Origin: Planctomycetota bacterium | Lineage (GTDB): Bacteria; Planctomycetota; Planctomycetia; Pirellulales; Lacipirellulaceae | Assembly: GCA_029259945.1 (NCBI GenBank) | Contig: JAJDEF010000013.1 | Span: 1 to 55,192 of the forward strand | Reading direction: 5' to 3' | Length of the DNA: 55,192 nt | Shown: positions 17,098-26,200 of the stretch, one piece after another | Position numbering within the stretch: position 1 is the stretch's first letter | Layout of the letters: each line of letters begins with the position of its first letter | Made by a program: the position numbers and the translations under genes | The notes under the pieces: model-generated | The model's input: the letters and a program-made list of their open reading frames with translations, nothing else | Databases searched by the model: none | What the model was told of the DNA's origin: nothing

Positions 17098-18933
17098 TCA
17101 GCTGCTTTTTTCATCCTGCTCTTCTTGTCGCTCAACCTCTAGTTGACGAAATAGCTTAATGACATCTGATGCTCCGCCCACGGTCACCGTGATTGCTAAC
17201 AGTGCAAATAGCACTACGCCGAGGATCAATACGAAAGTCCAGAGCAGCTTCCAGGCATTGTATTGAGCGACAACAAAAAGAATGCCTCCGGTAAGAGCCA
17301 CTACCAATAATACGGATATCCCTATTTTTGTAGGCGCTCGTTTTAAGCGGACAGCACGATGAGTAGTGCGTTGGTCAGGGATCAACAGTGAGCCCAAGAT
17401 CAGTACGACTAGCGAGAAGCCAATCGAGAATAAGCCAACACCTGCGCTCGAGAGGCTAATGTCGAGCGAATCTGAAATTCGTTCGCGGACAGGCCCAAGC
17501 CCAACAATAGCGATAAGCCCGGACAATAGTGCCAAGAACGCACCGGCAGAGCTGGCTCTCTCCCAATACAAACCACCCAACAGAACTGCAAAAGCTCCGG
17601 TAAAGTAAATCGCACCGGTGATGGCCATGTAGTCCCAAATGTCGTCTTTGCCCTGGTAAATCAACCCCCAATACAGCACATACAAACCGATGGACACAAT
17701 GAAAAATCTAGACAAGTTAACACGGGTTTTATTTCCTAGGGGATGGCCCAATGATTCGCAAATTGGCGCCACAACATCTTGCGTTAGTACAGAACTCCAA
17801 CACAGCAAGTAACTGTCATGTGTCGACATGAATGCTGCAATCATCCCCGCGGTGATAATACCAATAATACCTGCGGGAAGAATCTTTCCTAAAAAGACCG
17901 GCATCGCATAAAGTCCATCGAGAGCGACCTGGTCGTCCAGCAACTGCTCTGGCGCCGGGTAACCGGCTGGATAAAAAATATTTCTAAGCGAATCCGATTG
18001 CATAATAAAAACGAATGCACAGATGCCCCAAAAATAGGGAATCAAAAAACGAATCATGTACGAGACTGAGGCAAGCATATACTGTCGCTTGACCAGCGCG
18101 GGGCTTTCCATTGCCAACGCCCGTGCCACGGCGGTGGGCCAGATACCACAACTGACGAGTCCCAAGAAAACCATCCAGATAATGTACCGCCAGCCAAATT
18201 CACCTTCAGAAATCGTTGGGTCAAAACCCTTGCTCCCCATCTCATTTTGCACGGTCTGCAGAATGTTCTCCCAGCCTACGTTCGCGAGCGCTAGATAGGT
18301 TGTGATTAGCAAACCAAAGGATAAAACAACGAACTGTACATAGTCCGATAAAACAACCGAGATCATGCCACCTAAGCAGGTGTAAATGAGAACGAGTGAA
18401 ATGAGAGATATCATTGTCAACGGCAAGGCCCAGCTTGATATAGATAGCCCTGTGATGCCAACAATAAACATGGAGCCTACTTTCAAAAACAGTCCCATGT
18501 TCAAAATGCCGCCCAAGGCCAACATGAGGCCACCCAAGATTCGTGTCTTTTTATCGAACCGCTTGCCATAGAACTCTGGAATTGTAAGTACTTGCATTTC
18601 GCGCAAACGGTAAACCAGAAACCCCGTCATTCCTACCAATAAAGTAGAAATGCCTGCTGCTAAAGCAATGTGAAAGGCGGCAAAGCCACCGTTGAATCCT
18701 TTCTCGGCACTGTACATCACGGTGATCAAGCCCAGCTCGGTGCCAGTCATGGTGGCGATACCAAGCCACAGGCCTAATCCTTGGCCTGCCGTGACAAAAC
18801 CCTTCATGTTCGTAATGAACTTGCGTACATACAACCCAATCAGTAGCGTAAAACATGGATAAATAATGACGATTGCCCAATCGACGGCACTAAAGTTGGT
18901 TTGCCGAAGCACGGCCTCTGTTTCTGGAGGCAT
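17098..18933 (-). CDS. sodium:solute symporter family transporter
   Basis: A protein of about 611 residues with 13-15 hydrophobic helices and the sodium/solute symporter pattern (GLGLWLGIATMTGTELGLITVM, then GISTLLVGMTGFLVYRLREM). SSS transporters bring in sugars, amino acids, organic acids or vitamins with Na+. The substrate cannot be told from sequence; the C-terminal tail after the last helix is charged (EVERQEEQDEKSS). Start ATG 18933 is preferred over an upstream TTG because a weak AAAGG lies before it. It is divergent from a DUF1080 lipoprotein that may act on sugars, which hints at a carbohydrate-type substrate; this is inference. Confidence 0.9.
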   Translation of the reverse strand: MPPETEAVLRQTNFSAVDWAIVIIYPCFTLLIGLYVRKFITNMKGFVTAGQGLGLWLGIATMTGTELGLITVMYSAEKGFNGGFAAFHIALAAGISTLLVGMTGFLVYRLREMQVLTIPEFYGKRFDKKTRILGGLMLALGGILNMGLFLKVGSMFIVGITGLSISSWALPLTMISLISLVLIYTCLGGMISVVLSDYVQFVVLSFGLLITTYLALANVGWENILQTVQNEMGSKGFDPTISEGEFGWRYIIWMVFLGLVSCGIWPTAVARALAMESPALVKRQYMLASVSYMIRFLIPYFWGICAFVFIMQSDSLRNIFYPAGYPAPEQLLDDQVALDGLYAMPVFLGKILPAGIIGIITAGMIAAFMSTHDSYLLCWSSVLTQDVVAPICESLGHPLGNKTRVNLSRFFIVSIGLYVLYWGLIYQGKDDIWDYMAITGAIYFTGAFAVLLGGLYWERASSAGAFLALLSGLIAIVGLGPVRERISDSLDISLSSAGVGLFSIGFSLVVLILGSLLIPDQRTTHRAVRLKRAPTKIGISVLLVVALTGGILFVVAQYNAWKLLWTFVLILGVVLFALLAITVTVGGASDVIKLFRQLEVERQEEQDEKSS

Positions 18934-19151
18934 GAGAAGACCTTTATAAAAGCAAAGACAATGCAAAAACTACTGAAATAGCATTTCTGTAGCATCCTAG
19001 GCAAGTCAGAGATCCGAGGTATGAAAAAAAATATACAAGGAATACAATTGAACACTTGGCTTATCGTCATCTCTTATCTTTTGCAAAATCAAGAGTATGC
19101 AATCGTAAGCATCAAACTAGGTTGTGACAATTAGTCTTTGAATGGAGTCCA

Positions 19152-19814
19152 ATGTCTAAATCCCATCTAATCTGGCTCCTCTTGGCCTATATGGTAAGTA
19201 TCGGGTGTGAAACAAAAGAGCCAGGTTTTGTTCCGCTCTTCGATGGCAAAACGTTGTCTGGATGGACCGGCGATGCCAAAAAATACTTTGCTGTAGAATC
19301 TAAGTGCCTAGTTTGTCAAAAAGGCTGTACGGGTAAGTTGTTTACGCAACGTGAGTATAGCGATTTCATTCTGCGTTTCGATTTTAAGCTAACTCCTGGA
19401 GCAAATAACGGCCTTGCGATTCGGGCGCCTAAAGAAGGTGATTCGGCCTACTTAGGGATAGAACTACAAATTCTCGATGACACTGCCAAGATGTACACAG
19501 AGCTTGAAGACTGTCAATTTCATGGTTCCGCCTATGGGATCGCGCCGGCTACACAAGGAGCCTTAAAGCCACTGGGTGAGTGGAACTCTCAGGAAGTCCG
19601 TTGCCACGGAAGCAACTTGCAGGTGACATTAAACAGCAAAATAATCTTAGACATCGATTTAGAAGAAGCCGCACCGAACGGAAAAACAATCGATGGCAAG
19701 GACCATCCCGGTTTACGACGCAAGCAAGGACATTTAGGATTCTTGTGCCACGATGACCCTGTCTATTTCCGAAATATTCGCATCAAGGAATTATCGGCGG
19801 ATTCAAAGAACTAG
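19152..19814 (+). CDS. DUF1080 (3-keto-disaccharide hydrolase-like) lipoprotein
   Basis: A 220-residue lipoprotein with a short signal peptide and lipobox VSIGC (Cys19), then one DUF1080 domain: FVPLFDGKTLSGWTGD, FTQREYSDFILRFDFKLTPG, NNGLAIRAP and the C-terminal GHLGFLCHDDPVYFRNIRIKEL. DUF1080 has a concanavalin-like fold and is expanded in planctomycetes and Verrucomicrobia; some members hydrolyse 3-keto-glycosides. Two extra cysteines, CLVCQKGC near residue 53, are unusual. It is divergent from the SSS transporter and followed after 67 bases by endonuclease IV. Enzymatic activity is not certain. Confidence 0.88.
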   Translation: MSKSHLIWLLLAYMVSIGCETKEPGFVPLFDGKTLSGWTGDAKKYFAVESKCLVCQKGCTGKLFTQREYSDFILRFDFKLTPGANNGLAIRAPKEGDSAYLGIELQILDDTAKMYTELEDCQFHGSAYGIAPATQGALKPLGEWNSQEVRCHGSNLQVTLNSKIILDIDLEEAAPNGKTIDGKDHPGLRRKQGHLGFLCHDDPVYFRNIRIKELSADSKN

Positions 19815-19881
19815 CAACTCATTTCGGGGAAGGTCAAGGTGCCGCTTCACTTAACAAACAATAACTGATACGCTCAGCTGC

Positions 19882-20739
19882 ATGGCAATTCTCGGTGCTC
19901 ACATGTCGATGGCTGGAGGTTATTTCAAGGCGGTTGAGGCTGCGCAACGGGCTGGGTGTGATTGTGTGCAGTTGTTCACAAAGAACAACAATCAATGGCG
20001 AGCGAAAGAAATCACCGACGTCGATGTGGCAAAGTTTCGTGCAGCACTCGAACACCATGGGATCACGCACCCGATTTCACATGACTCGTATCTCATCAAC
20101 ATGGCGAGTCCTGATGACGAGCTATGGAAAAAATCAGTGGATGCGTTCGTCATAGAGCTGCAACGGGCAGAGCTACTGGGGATTCCCTACGTGGTTGCCC
20201 ACCCCGGTGCATTTACCTCGAGCAGCGAAGCCCAAGGTTTGAAGCGAATTATTCGAGCACTCAACGAAGTGCATCGTCAGACAAAGGGCTGCACTGCCGA
20301 GTGCTTGCTAGAAACCACTGCCGGGCAGGGCTCGAATCTAGGATGGAAGTTCGAGCATCTCGCGACAATTCTCGACGGCGTCCGCGACCCAGATCGATTG
20401 GGCATTTGTTTTGATACCTGCCATGTTTTTGCAGCCGGTTACGCGATGGATACCGAAAGGACCTACAAGGCGACCATGCGGGCATTGAACCAAACGGTGG
20501 GCGTCAAGAAAGTAAGGGCGTTTCACCTTAACGATAGCCTCAAGTCCTTCGGTTCGCGTGTCGATCGGCATGCAGGCATCGGTCGAGGCGAAATGGGTTT
20601 AGAGCCATTCCGATTTCTGTTGAACGACCGTAGATTTCGCAAAGTACCCATGTATCTGGAAACCCCCAAGGGGACCGAGAAGAGCAAAGACCTGGACGTA
20701 ATCAACTTGAAAACCCTACGCAGTTTGATTGCAAAATAA
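19882..20739 (+). CDS. nfo: endonuclease IV (AP endonuclease)
   Basis: A 285-residue TIM-barrel AP endonuclease of standard length. All nine metal ligands known from E. coli Nfo are present: H67, H107 (HPGA), E144 (LETTAGQG), D178 and H181 (DTCHVFAAG), H215 (HLNDS), D228 and H230 (DRHAGIG) and E260 (LETPKG). It cuts DNA 5' of abasic sites in base excision repair, using three zinc ions. It starts 67 bases after the DUF1080 gene and is followed by a hairpin repeat element, so it probably ends that transcript. Confidence 0.97.
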   Translation: MAILGAHMSMAGGYFKAVEAAQRAGCDCVQLFTKNNNQWRAKEITDVDVAKFRAALEHHGITHPISHDSYLINMASPDDELWKKSVDAFVIELQRAELLGIPYVVAHPGAFTSSSEAQGLKRIIRALNEVHRQTKGCTAECLLETTAGQGSNLGWKFEHLATILDGVRDPDRLGICFDTCHVFAAGYAMDTERTYKATMRALNQTVGVKKVRAFHLNDSLKSFGSRVDRHAGIGRGEMGLEPFRFLLNDRRFRKVPMYLETPKGTEKSKDLDVINLKTLRSLIAK

Positions 20740-20754
20740 CGAAGTTGTTTACAG

Positions 20755-20831
20755 CCGGTTTCAAAACCCACTCTCAGCACGAAAATCTCTGGCCGTGGGA
20801 TGCTTTTCAGGAGTTTTGAAACCGCTTCTAG
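20755..20831. repeat. 77-base hairpin element, copy 1
   Basis: Perfect 11-base terminal inverted repeats GGTTTCAAAAC (20757-20767) and GTTTTGAAACC (20813-20823) enclose a second stem CCCAC / GTGGG. The same sequence recurs in direct orientation at 22709-22784 with roughly ten differences. Confidence 0.88.
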
Positions 20832-20913
20832 CAATTTGCTGTCAGTTTGCTCTTTTCTCGGTATGATTGATGGACCTTCTCCCTCCTTACCGGTCTATCA
20901 GGGTTTTTTTGGG

Positions 20914-21387
20914 ATGGCTACTTATATCTTCAAAAGGCATATCGATGCCCAACCGGAAGTTGTGTTTCAGTTGGCAAGCGATTTTGCTCGACTCGCAGAG
21001 ACGATCCAAGGAATTGAAAAGACTACGATGCTGACAGAGGGGCCAGTTGGTGTCGGAACGCGATTTCGAGAAACACGAGTCCTGTTTGGTAAAGAAGCCA
21101 CCCAAGAACTTGAAGTCGCCGCATTCGACGAGCCACACGGCTATACCGTCGATTGCGAGTCGTGTGGGTTGCGCTACCGTGCGGCCTATCATTTCGGGGG
21201 CGACATTGCAGGCACCCATGTACGACTAGAGGTGGACTGCCAGCCGGTGACGTGGATGGCCAAATTGATGTCGCCCCTCTCGCGGCTGATGATGCGACCG
21301 AGGATCAAGTGTATCGAAGCCGACTTAGAAGATTTGAAGACGGTTGCCGAAGCAAAAGCGAAACAGCTTTTGAAGGCGGAATGGTAG
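20914..21387 (+). CDS. SRPBCC family (START-like fold) protein
   Basis: A 157-residue single-domain SRPBCC protein: TYIFKRHIDAQPEVVFQLAS, PVGVGTRFRETRVLFGKEAT, a beta-rich middle and a C-terminal helix (RIKCIEADLEDLKTVAEAKA). The fold binds hydrophobic ligands in a deep pocket; no ligand can be inferred. Start ATG 20914 is chosen because the domain begins there. A longer in-frame start at 20800 would translate the repeat element and is rejected. Three-base spacing to the converging permease gene leaves no terminator. The gene and the next permease are bracketed by the two copies of the 77-base hairpin element. Confidence 0.85.
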   Translation: MATYIFKRHIDAQPEVVFQLASDFARLAETIQGIEKTTMLTEGPVGVGTRFRETRVLFGKEATQELEVAAFDEPHGYTVDCESCGLRYRAAYHFGGDIAGTHVRLEVDCQPVTWMAKLMSPLSRLMMRPRIKCIEADLEDLKTVAEAKAKQLLKAEW

Positions 21388-21391
21388 CACC

Positions 21392-22693
21392 CTATTCCGG
21401 AATCTCACGTCCGTGGGGATCTTGCCCTTGTCCTTCGAGTTCGATTTGTAGTTCTTTGCGCATTTGTTCGTCAATAAAATGTTCGACGCGGTGAGCGGGC
21501 TCGTGAACATGATCCAGCGGTAGACCCAGGTGCTTGACCAGATAGGTCTCCCAAAGGCGGTGAGAGCGGACGAGTTGACGAGCGGAACTGCGTCCTTTCT
21601 CGGTCAGACGTAGATGCCCCTCTGCCCTTTCGATTCGCCCTGTGCGATAGAGTTTCGCAAGTCCCCAACGGGCGAGCCAACGGCTACCAACGGCTTGGCG
21701 TGCCTCGTCTGCGGTGAGGAACTTATCACTACCAAGCTCTTCAACCCGATAGAGCATGGCGAGAAGATCTTCTCGCAGGACTTTCATCGATAGTTGCAAA
21801 TTGCGGATCATCGTGCTGAATATGCCGTACCGAGGTGAAAACAGGACAGCTAAACCATAAAGTACGCCAGCCGCGACCGTCATCATGCCAGCAATGTTCG
21901 TATCCCAGTAGACGGCTGCCCAGTAGCCAAGTACGGCCGAAGCAACGCCTAGCAAGGCCGATAACGTAACCATCAAAGCAAGTCGATCGCAGAGCAAATG
22001 GGCGGTTGCTGCAGGGACAATAAGCATGGCAACGACGAGAATCGACCCGACAGCTTCAAACGAGGCGACCGTGGTGACCGCCACCAGCACCATCAGCAGA
22101 TAGTGCATCGCGGTGGCAGAAAATCCTATCGTCGTGGATAACCCTGCATCGAAGGAACTAACCTTCAGTTCTTTCCACAACAACACTAACACAGCGAGGT
22201 TCACCACGACGACTACAAGCGTAGTAAACAGAGGTCGCGGCAAGCCGAAAATGGGGTCAGCGAACGGAACCAGCTCTAGCGATCCTTCATAAATACAAGC
22301 GATGTCAAAATGGAGACCGCCCACAAACTTTTTCACTAACACGACTCCCAAAGCGAAGAGCGAGGTAAAAACCACCCCCATGCTCGCGTCGCTAGGTACT
22401 CGTGCATACTGATGCAAGGTTTGCGTGAGAAAAGTCGTCAACAGCCCGACGCCAACCGCTCCAAGAAAAAGAGGCACAATGCCCAAAGAACCAGAGAATA
22501 GAAAAGCAACCACCAGCCCAGGTAGCACCGCATGTGATAGCGCATCGCCCATCATGCTCATGCGCCGCAGGACTAGAAAGCAGCCAACCAAAGCACAAGC
22601 CACATTGGTGGCTGCGCCTGTGAGCACAATCCAGCTACCTGTCGACAACGCGACCGTCGGCAAGGGGTTCAGGGATTGGCAAAGAGTGTCCAT
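21392..22693 (-). CDS. metal ABC transporter permease fused to DtxR-like domain (1)
   Basis: A 433-residue protein. Residues about 15-290 form an ABC-3 family permease (ZnuB/MntB/TroC type) with eight or so helices and MSMMGDALSHAVLPGLVVAF, the conserved contact loop. Residues about 310-425 are a soluble DtxR/MntR-like region: a winged helix (FLTADEARQAVGSRW, AEGHLRLTEKGRS) then the metal-sensor-like HRLWETYLVKHLGLPLDHVH and RVEHFIDEQM. Such fusions occur in planctomycetes and spirochaetes. It is the last gene of the four-gene metal transporter, separated from the second permease by the 77-base hairpin element. Whether the C-terminal domain binds metal, DNA or the ATPase is unknown. Confidence 0.92.
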   Translation of the reverse strand: MDTLCQSLNPLPTVALSTGSWIVLTGAATNVACALVGCFLVLRRMSMMGDALSHAVLPGLVVAFLFSGSLGIVPLFLGAVGVGLLTTFLTQTLHQYARVPSDASMGVVFTSLFALGVVLVKKFVGGLHFDIACIYEGSLELVPFADPIFGLPRPLFTTLVVVVVNLAVLVLLWKELKVSSFDAGLSTTIGFSATAMHYLLMVLVAVTTVASFEAVGSILVVAMLIVPAATAHLLCDRLALMVTLSALLGVASAVLGYWAAVYWDTNIAGMMTVAAGVLYGLAVLFSPRYGIFSTMIRNLQLSMKVLREDLLAMLYRVEELGSDKFLTADEARQAVGSRWLARWGLAKLYRTGRIERAEGHLRLTEKGRSSARQLVRSHRLWETYLVKHLGLPLDHVHEPAHRVEHFIDEQMRKELQIELEGQGQDPHGREIPE

Positions 22694-22708
22694 GCAGATT
22701 AGTTACAT

Positions 22709-22784
22709 CCGGTTTCAAAACCCACTTTCGGCACGAAAATCTCCGGCCGTGGGATACTTTTTTGGCGTTTGGAACTGTTTCTAG
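22709..22784. repeat. 77-base hairpin element, copy 2
   Basis: Second copy of the element at 20755-20831, same orientation. The left arm GGTTTCAAAAC is intact and the right arm has drifted (GTTTGGAACTG). It fills almost all of the gap between the two permease genes, and its CTAG end supplies the stop codon of the upstream permease. Confidence 0.85.
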
Positions 22785-24094
22785 TGTTTTGGCGGGTTGG
22801 CATCAGAATCTAACTGATGAGGTGATACAGGCACTTCGGCGATCAGGGCTGGCAATCGACCAGCGCTGGCTAGCTGTTGCTCCAGCTCGACTAGCAACGA
22901 CTCAGGCAGCAAGTGTTCGACATCATCGGCATCACGGTCGACATGGTCAGACGCGATATTTGCGTGTTGCATCAGGTACATTTCCCAGAGTCGATGGGCT
23001 TTGGTAAGCTCGGCCGCGTGGCGATAGCCGACTGCGGTGAGCTGCACCGCTTGGCCAAGGCGGGTCACCATACCTTTTTCAGTCGCTTTACTGAGCAAGG
23101 CATCGAGCGAACGCCAGTAGCGATAGTCACGCAGGCGTTGCAACGGGATTTGAGGCAACTGAGGTAGGGCCGATTCACTGAGTTCGAAAAGCGATCGCAA
23201 GAGGTGCTCGCGCGCCATGCGTCGTCGCAGCCTAACTTCTGCCGTGAGGCGGGCAATCATGCCTTGCCGAGGCGCAAAGAGTATGGAAAGCACGAACATT
23301 GCCGCTGCGGTGAGAACGATCGCAGCCCCCGTCGGTAGCCCCTGGCCAAATTTTGTGCCCAGTAATCCTGCAGCAATGCCAAACCCTCCGGCGAGCAATA
23401 ACATTGTATGGAGTTGGTGAGTCCAAAATCGGGCGGTGGCGGCCGGAAAGATAATCATCGCTGCCATTAAAATGACGCCAACGATTGGTAGCCCGACAAT
23501 AGTGACCACCGCAAGCGATGTCATGATCGCCAAATCGAGCGACAACGTAGGCCATCCCTGTGATTTGGCAAAGTCGGTATCGAAACAAATAATTTTGAAC
23601 TCTTTGAAAAGAATCGCCACGATCAGCAAAACAATGACAGCAACGATCGTTAGTAAGTAGAGATCGGCGGTGAGCATGTTGCCAGGTTCGCCGAAAAGAT
23701 AGGAGTCGAGCCCCGCCTTGTTACCGCCTACGCTCGGTTTTTGAATGACGGAAAGTAAAACAATGCCTGCCCCGAAAAAAGTGCTGAGTACGATTCCAAT
23801 CGCCGCGTCTTCTTTCGTACGAGTCCAATGGGTGATGATCGTCACAGCCCCGATCGCAAAGAGCCCACTGATGAGTGCCCCGATTGACAGTCCTAAGAGA
23901 CTACGCGAGTTCAGCAGCAAAAACGCAAAGCAAACCCCTGGCAAGGCCGAATGCGCCAGCATATCACCCACCAGCGATCGCCCCCGAAGCACAGCAAAGC
24001 AGCCGATCACGCCTGCCATGCCACCAAGCACGGCAGTGCCGATCATTACTTTGTTGGTTAAAGTGAGTCCGAGAACAAATATCGAGCCAGTCAT
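22781..24094 (-). CDS. metal ABC transporter permease fused to DtxR-like domain (2)
   Basis: A 437-residue paralog of the downstream permease. The membrane part (about 1-290) has [21 protein letters not shown] in the contact loop. The C-terminal part carries a winged-helix-like stretch and [12 protein letters not shown] followed by [18 protein letters not shown], again DtxR/MntR-like. The start is ATG 24094, which overlaps the stop of the ATPase gene by four bases (ATGA); a longer in-frame start at 24208 lies inside that gene and is rejected. Two different permeases with one ATPase suggest a heterodimeric pore. The last residues, ending NPPKH, run into the repeat element. Confidence 0.92.
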   Translation of the reverse strand: MTGSIFVLGLTLTNKVMIGTAVLGGMAGVIGCFAVLRGRSLVGDMLAHSALPGVCFAFLLLNSRSLLGLSIGALISGLFAIGAVTIITHWTRTKEDAAIGIVLSTFFGAGIVLLSVIQKPSVGGNKAGLDSYLFGEPGNMLTADLYLLTIVAVIVLLIVAILFKEFKIICFDTDFAKSQGWPTLSLDLAIMTSLAVVTIVGLPIVGVILMAAMIIFPAATARFWTHQLHTMLLLAGGFGIAAGLLGTKFGQGLPTGAAIVLTAAAMFVLSILFAPRQGMIARLTAEVRLRRRMAREHLLRSLFELSESALPQLPQIPLQRLRDYRYWRSLDALLSKATEKGMVTRLGQAVQLTAVGYRHAAELTKAHRLWEMYLMQHANIASDHVDRDADDVEHLLPESLLVELEQQLASAGRLPALIAEVPVSPHQLDSDANPPKH

Positions 24095-24867
24095 CGGTTC
24101 GGCTCCCGTTGACGCATCGCTTCGGCGGCTTCGTCCAAAATCGTGAGCCGCCCGCCGTAAGTTTTCTGAAGGTTTTCGTTGGTGAAAGTGGTTTCCACCG
24201 GGCCGCAAGCAACAAGCCGCATATTCAGTAGAATGACATAGTCGAAGTATTCGCGGACCGTCTGAATATCGTGATGGACAACCAGAACCGTTTTGCCAGT
24301 GGAACGTAGAGTGTGCAACAGCTCGACAATCGCCACTTCGGTGGCCGCATCAACACCACCAAAAGGTTCGTCAAGAAAATAGAGCTGGGCCTCCTGCGCT
24401 AGGGCCCGTGCTAAAAAGACCCGTTGTTGCTGCCCGCCAGAAAGCTGTCGAATTTGCCGTTTGGCAAACGATGCCATTCCCACTTGCTGCAAACAACGGT
24501 CTGCAATGTCGCGTTCGGCTCGGCCAGGACGACGGAACCACCCCAAACGACCGTAGGTTCCCATCAACACCACGTCGCGAACCGTGACCGGAAAATCCCA
24601 ATCGACCGATTCGCGTTGCGGAACGTAACCAACTAAATGACGTTGCTCTTGATAGCTTTTGCCATAAATTTCGACCTTGCCGCTCGCCAACGGCACCAAT
24701 CCCAATGCCGCCTTAATCAGCGTGGTTTTCCCTGCTCCGTTCGGGCCAACAATGCCAACCAGTTTGCCTTCAGGCAACTCAAAATCGATATCCCATAGCA
24801 CAGGGCGCCGATGGTAGGCGACCGTCATGTCATGAATTTCAAAAGCGGTCTTCGACATGGAGTTCAT
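24091..24867 (-). CDS. metal ABC transporter ATP-binding protein
   Basis: A 258-residue ABC ATPase of the ZnuC/MntB/TroB type. Walker [10 protein letters not shown] is near residue 40, the signature [15 protein letters not shown] near 142 and Walker [12 protein letters not shown] near 164, followed by the H-loop VLVVHHD. The [21 protein letters not shown]-loop segment is typical of manganese/zinc/iron importers. ATG 24858 is an alternative start. It is second in the operon, 30 bases after the binding-protein gene, and overlaps the next permease by four bases. Confidence 0.95.
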   Translation of the reverse strand: MNSMSKTAFEIHDMTVAYHRRPVLWDIDFELPEGKLVGIVGPNGAGKTTLIKAALGLVPLASGKVEIYGKSYQEQRHLVGYVPQRESVDWDFPVTVRDVVLMGTYGRLGWFRRPGRAERDIADRCLQQVGMASFAKRQIRQLSGGQQQRVFLARALAQEAQLYFLDEPFGGVDAATEVAIVELLHTLRSTGKTVLVVHHDIQTVREYFDYVILLNMRLVACGPVETTFTNENLQKTYGGRLTILDEAAEAMRQREPNR

Positions 24868-24897
24868 CGCAAAGTAAGCGCACCCTCGACGTGAAAA

Positions 24898-25881
24898 TTA
24901 ATCGGTTAAGGCCTCGGCAATCGTCCGCACGTTGTGACGTATCATCCCAGTATAAGTGTTTTCTTCGCTGCCTGCCTCTCCCAGGGCATCGGCATAGAGC
25001 TCGCCCCCCACTTTAAGGTCGTGACCTGCATCGCGACAGGGTTCAACCAAAGCCTCAATCGTGCGCGGGGCAACTGCCGATTCGACAAAGACTGCGGGGA
25101 TTTTTCGTTCGATAATCATTTGCTGGATTATATCTTGATGGGCTAGGTCCTTCTCTTCCTCGGTACTGATTCCTTTGAGGCCGAATACTTCGAGCCCATA
25201 AACTTTGCCGAAATAGCCAAACGCATCGTGCGCCGTGATAAGCACCCGTCGATCGGCCGGGATTTTTGCAATTTCGTCAAGGCAAAATTGATGAAGCTCC
25301 TCAAGCTCGCTGACGTAAACTTCCATGTTAGCGCGATAAGCCTCGGCATGGCGGGGATCGAACGCGGCCAGATTTTCGGCAACGTCACGGACGCAATCCG
25401 ACCAGAGTGCCACATCGTGCCAAACATGCGGGTCATACATCCCCTCGAATTCAGGCGGTTCACGAAGCCGCGAATCATGGCGGCTTTGGAGCCCCTCAGT
25501 GACGGCATAGGTCGCTTTGCGGCGAGCCATTTTGACGAATAGGTCGGACATCCGGCCTTCTAGATGCAAACCATTGTAAAAGATGGCGTCTGCGCGGTGA
25601 AGCTTATCGACATCCGACGCAATGGGACGGAACAGATGGGGATCGACCCCCGGCCCCATCAGAGCTTTCACCTCGACATGGTCGCCCCCTATGCGAGCGA
25701 CCATTTCGGCCACTTGGCCCGTTGTACAAACAACCAAGATTGGATATTCGCCGGCAAAGACATTTGGCTGCCCCTCGCCGTCTGCATGGGAGTGCGATTC
25801 AGGGGGCTTACTACATCCAACAGGAACAAGTAGGAGCAAACCAACGACATACGCAACGGCACGAAAAGATGCATATTTCAC
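24898..25881 (-). CDS. metal ABC transporter substrate-binding lipoprotein (TroA/ZnuA type)
   Basis: A 327-residue lipoprotein: signal peptide with lipobox VPVGC (lipid on C23), then a cluster A-I binding protein. Predicted metal ligands are H82 (GVDPHLF), H152 (DPHVWHD), H218 (TAHDAFGYFG) and D298 (ADALG), i.e. His3-Asp as in TroA. A glutamate at the third position would have indicated a strict Mn binder, so Zn, or Zn/Mn/Fe, is more likely. A His-rich SHSHADGEG stretch follows the lipid anchor. It is the first gene of the importer operon; the 319-base region upstream must hold its promoter. Confidence 0.94.
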   Translation of the reverse strand: MKYASFRAVAYVVGLLLLVPVGCSKPPESHSHADGEGQPNVFAGEYPILVVCTTGQVAEMVARIGGDHVEVKALMGPGVDPHLFRPIASDVDKLHRADAIFYNGLHLEGRMSDLFVKMARRKATYAVTEGLQSRHDSRLREPPEFEGMYDPHVWHDVALWSDCVRDVAENLAAFDPRHAEAYRANMEVYVSELEELHQFCLDEIAKIPADRRVLITAHDAFGYFGKVYGLEVFGLKGISTEEEKDLAHQDIIQQMIIERKIPAVFVESAVAPRTIEALVEPCRDAGHDLKVGGELYADALGEAGSEENTYTGMIRHNVRTIAEALTD

Positions 25882-26200
25882 GATAAAGCCTTATGAAGAA
25901 ACAAGTTACATAGTTTTTTGAGCCACCTAAATTGAGACCTAGTATCAATAATATAGACCTGTCGCTGCCTCTCCGCTAGTGGCTGAGTTGTAAAGGACGA
26001 ACTTGGCTCAAATCCAAGCATGGGCCGTCCAGTTGATACCAACGCTGTGGCCGGGATCTGAGAAAAAATGTTTATCCCTAGGAGGGCAGGTCGCTTACTC
26101 GATTTTCTTTTCAGACTCGACGATTGTGGTATCTTTAGGGAGTCGCGGATTGTGGTATCTTTAGGGAGTCGCGTTTTTTCATCTAGCCATCGGCTCTGCC
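25882..26200. other. 319-base divergent intergenic region
   Basis: It lies between the metal-binding protein gene (-) and the GNAT gene (+). It holds a perfect tandem duplication at 26122-26173 and an AT-rich part at about 25905-25960 with AGACCTAG and AGACCTGT, which could belong to the metal operon promoter. I cannot identify a proven regulator box. No gene is evident. Confidence 0.55.
26122..26173 (+). repeat. perfect 26-base tandem duplication
   Basis: Two identical 26-base units, 26122-26147 and 26148-26173, each beginning GATTGTGGTATC and ending GGGAGTCGCG. They lie just before the GNAT gene. A perfect head-to-tail copy implies a recent duplication. Confidence 0.97.

Noticed and set aside
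20800..20913. 38-residue extension of the SRPBCC protein
   Set aside because: It would translate the 77-base repeat element; the domain starts at 20914.
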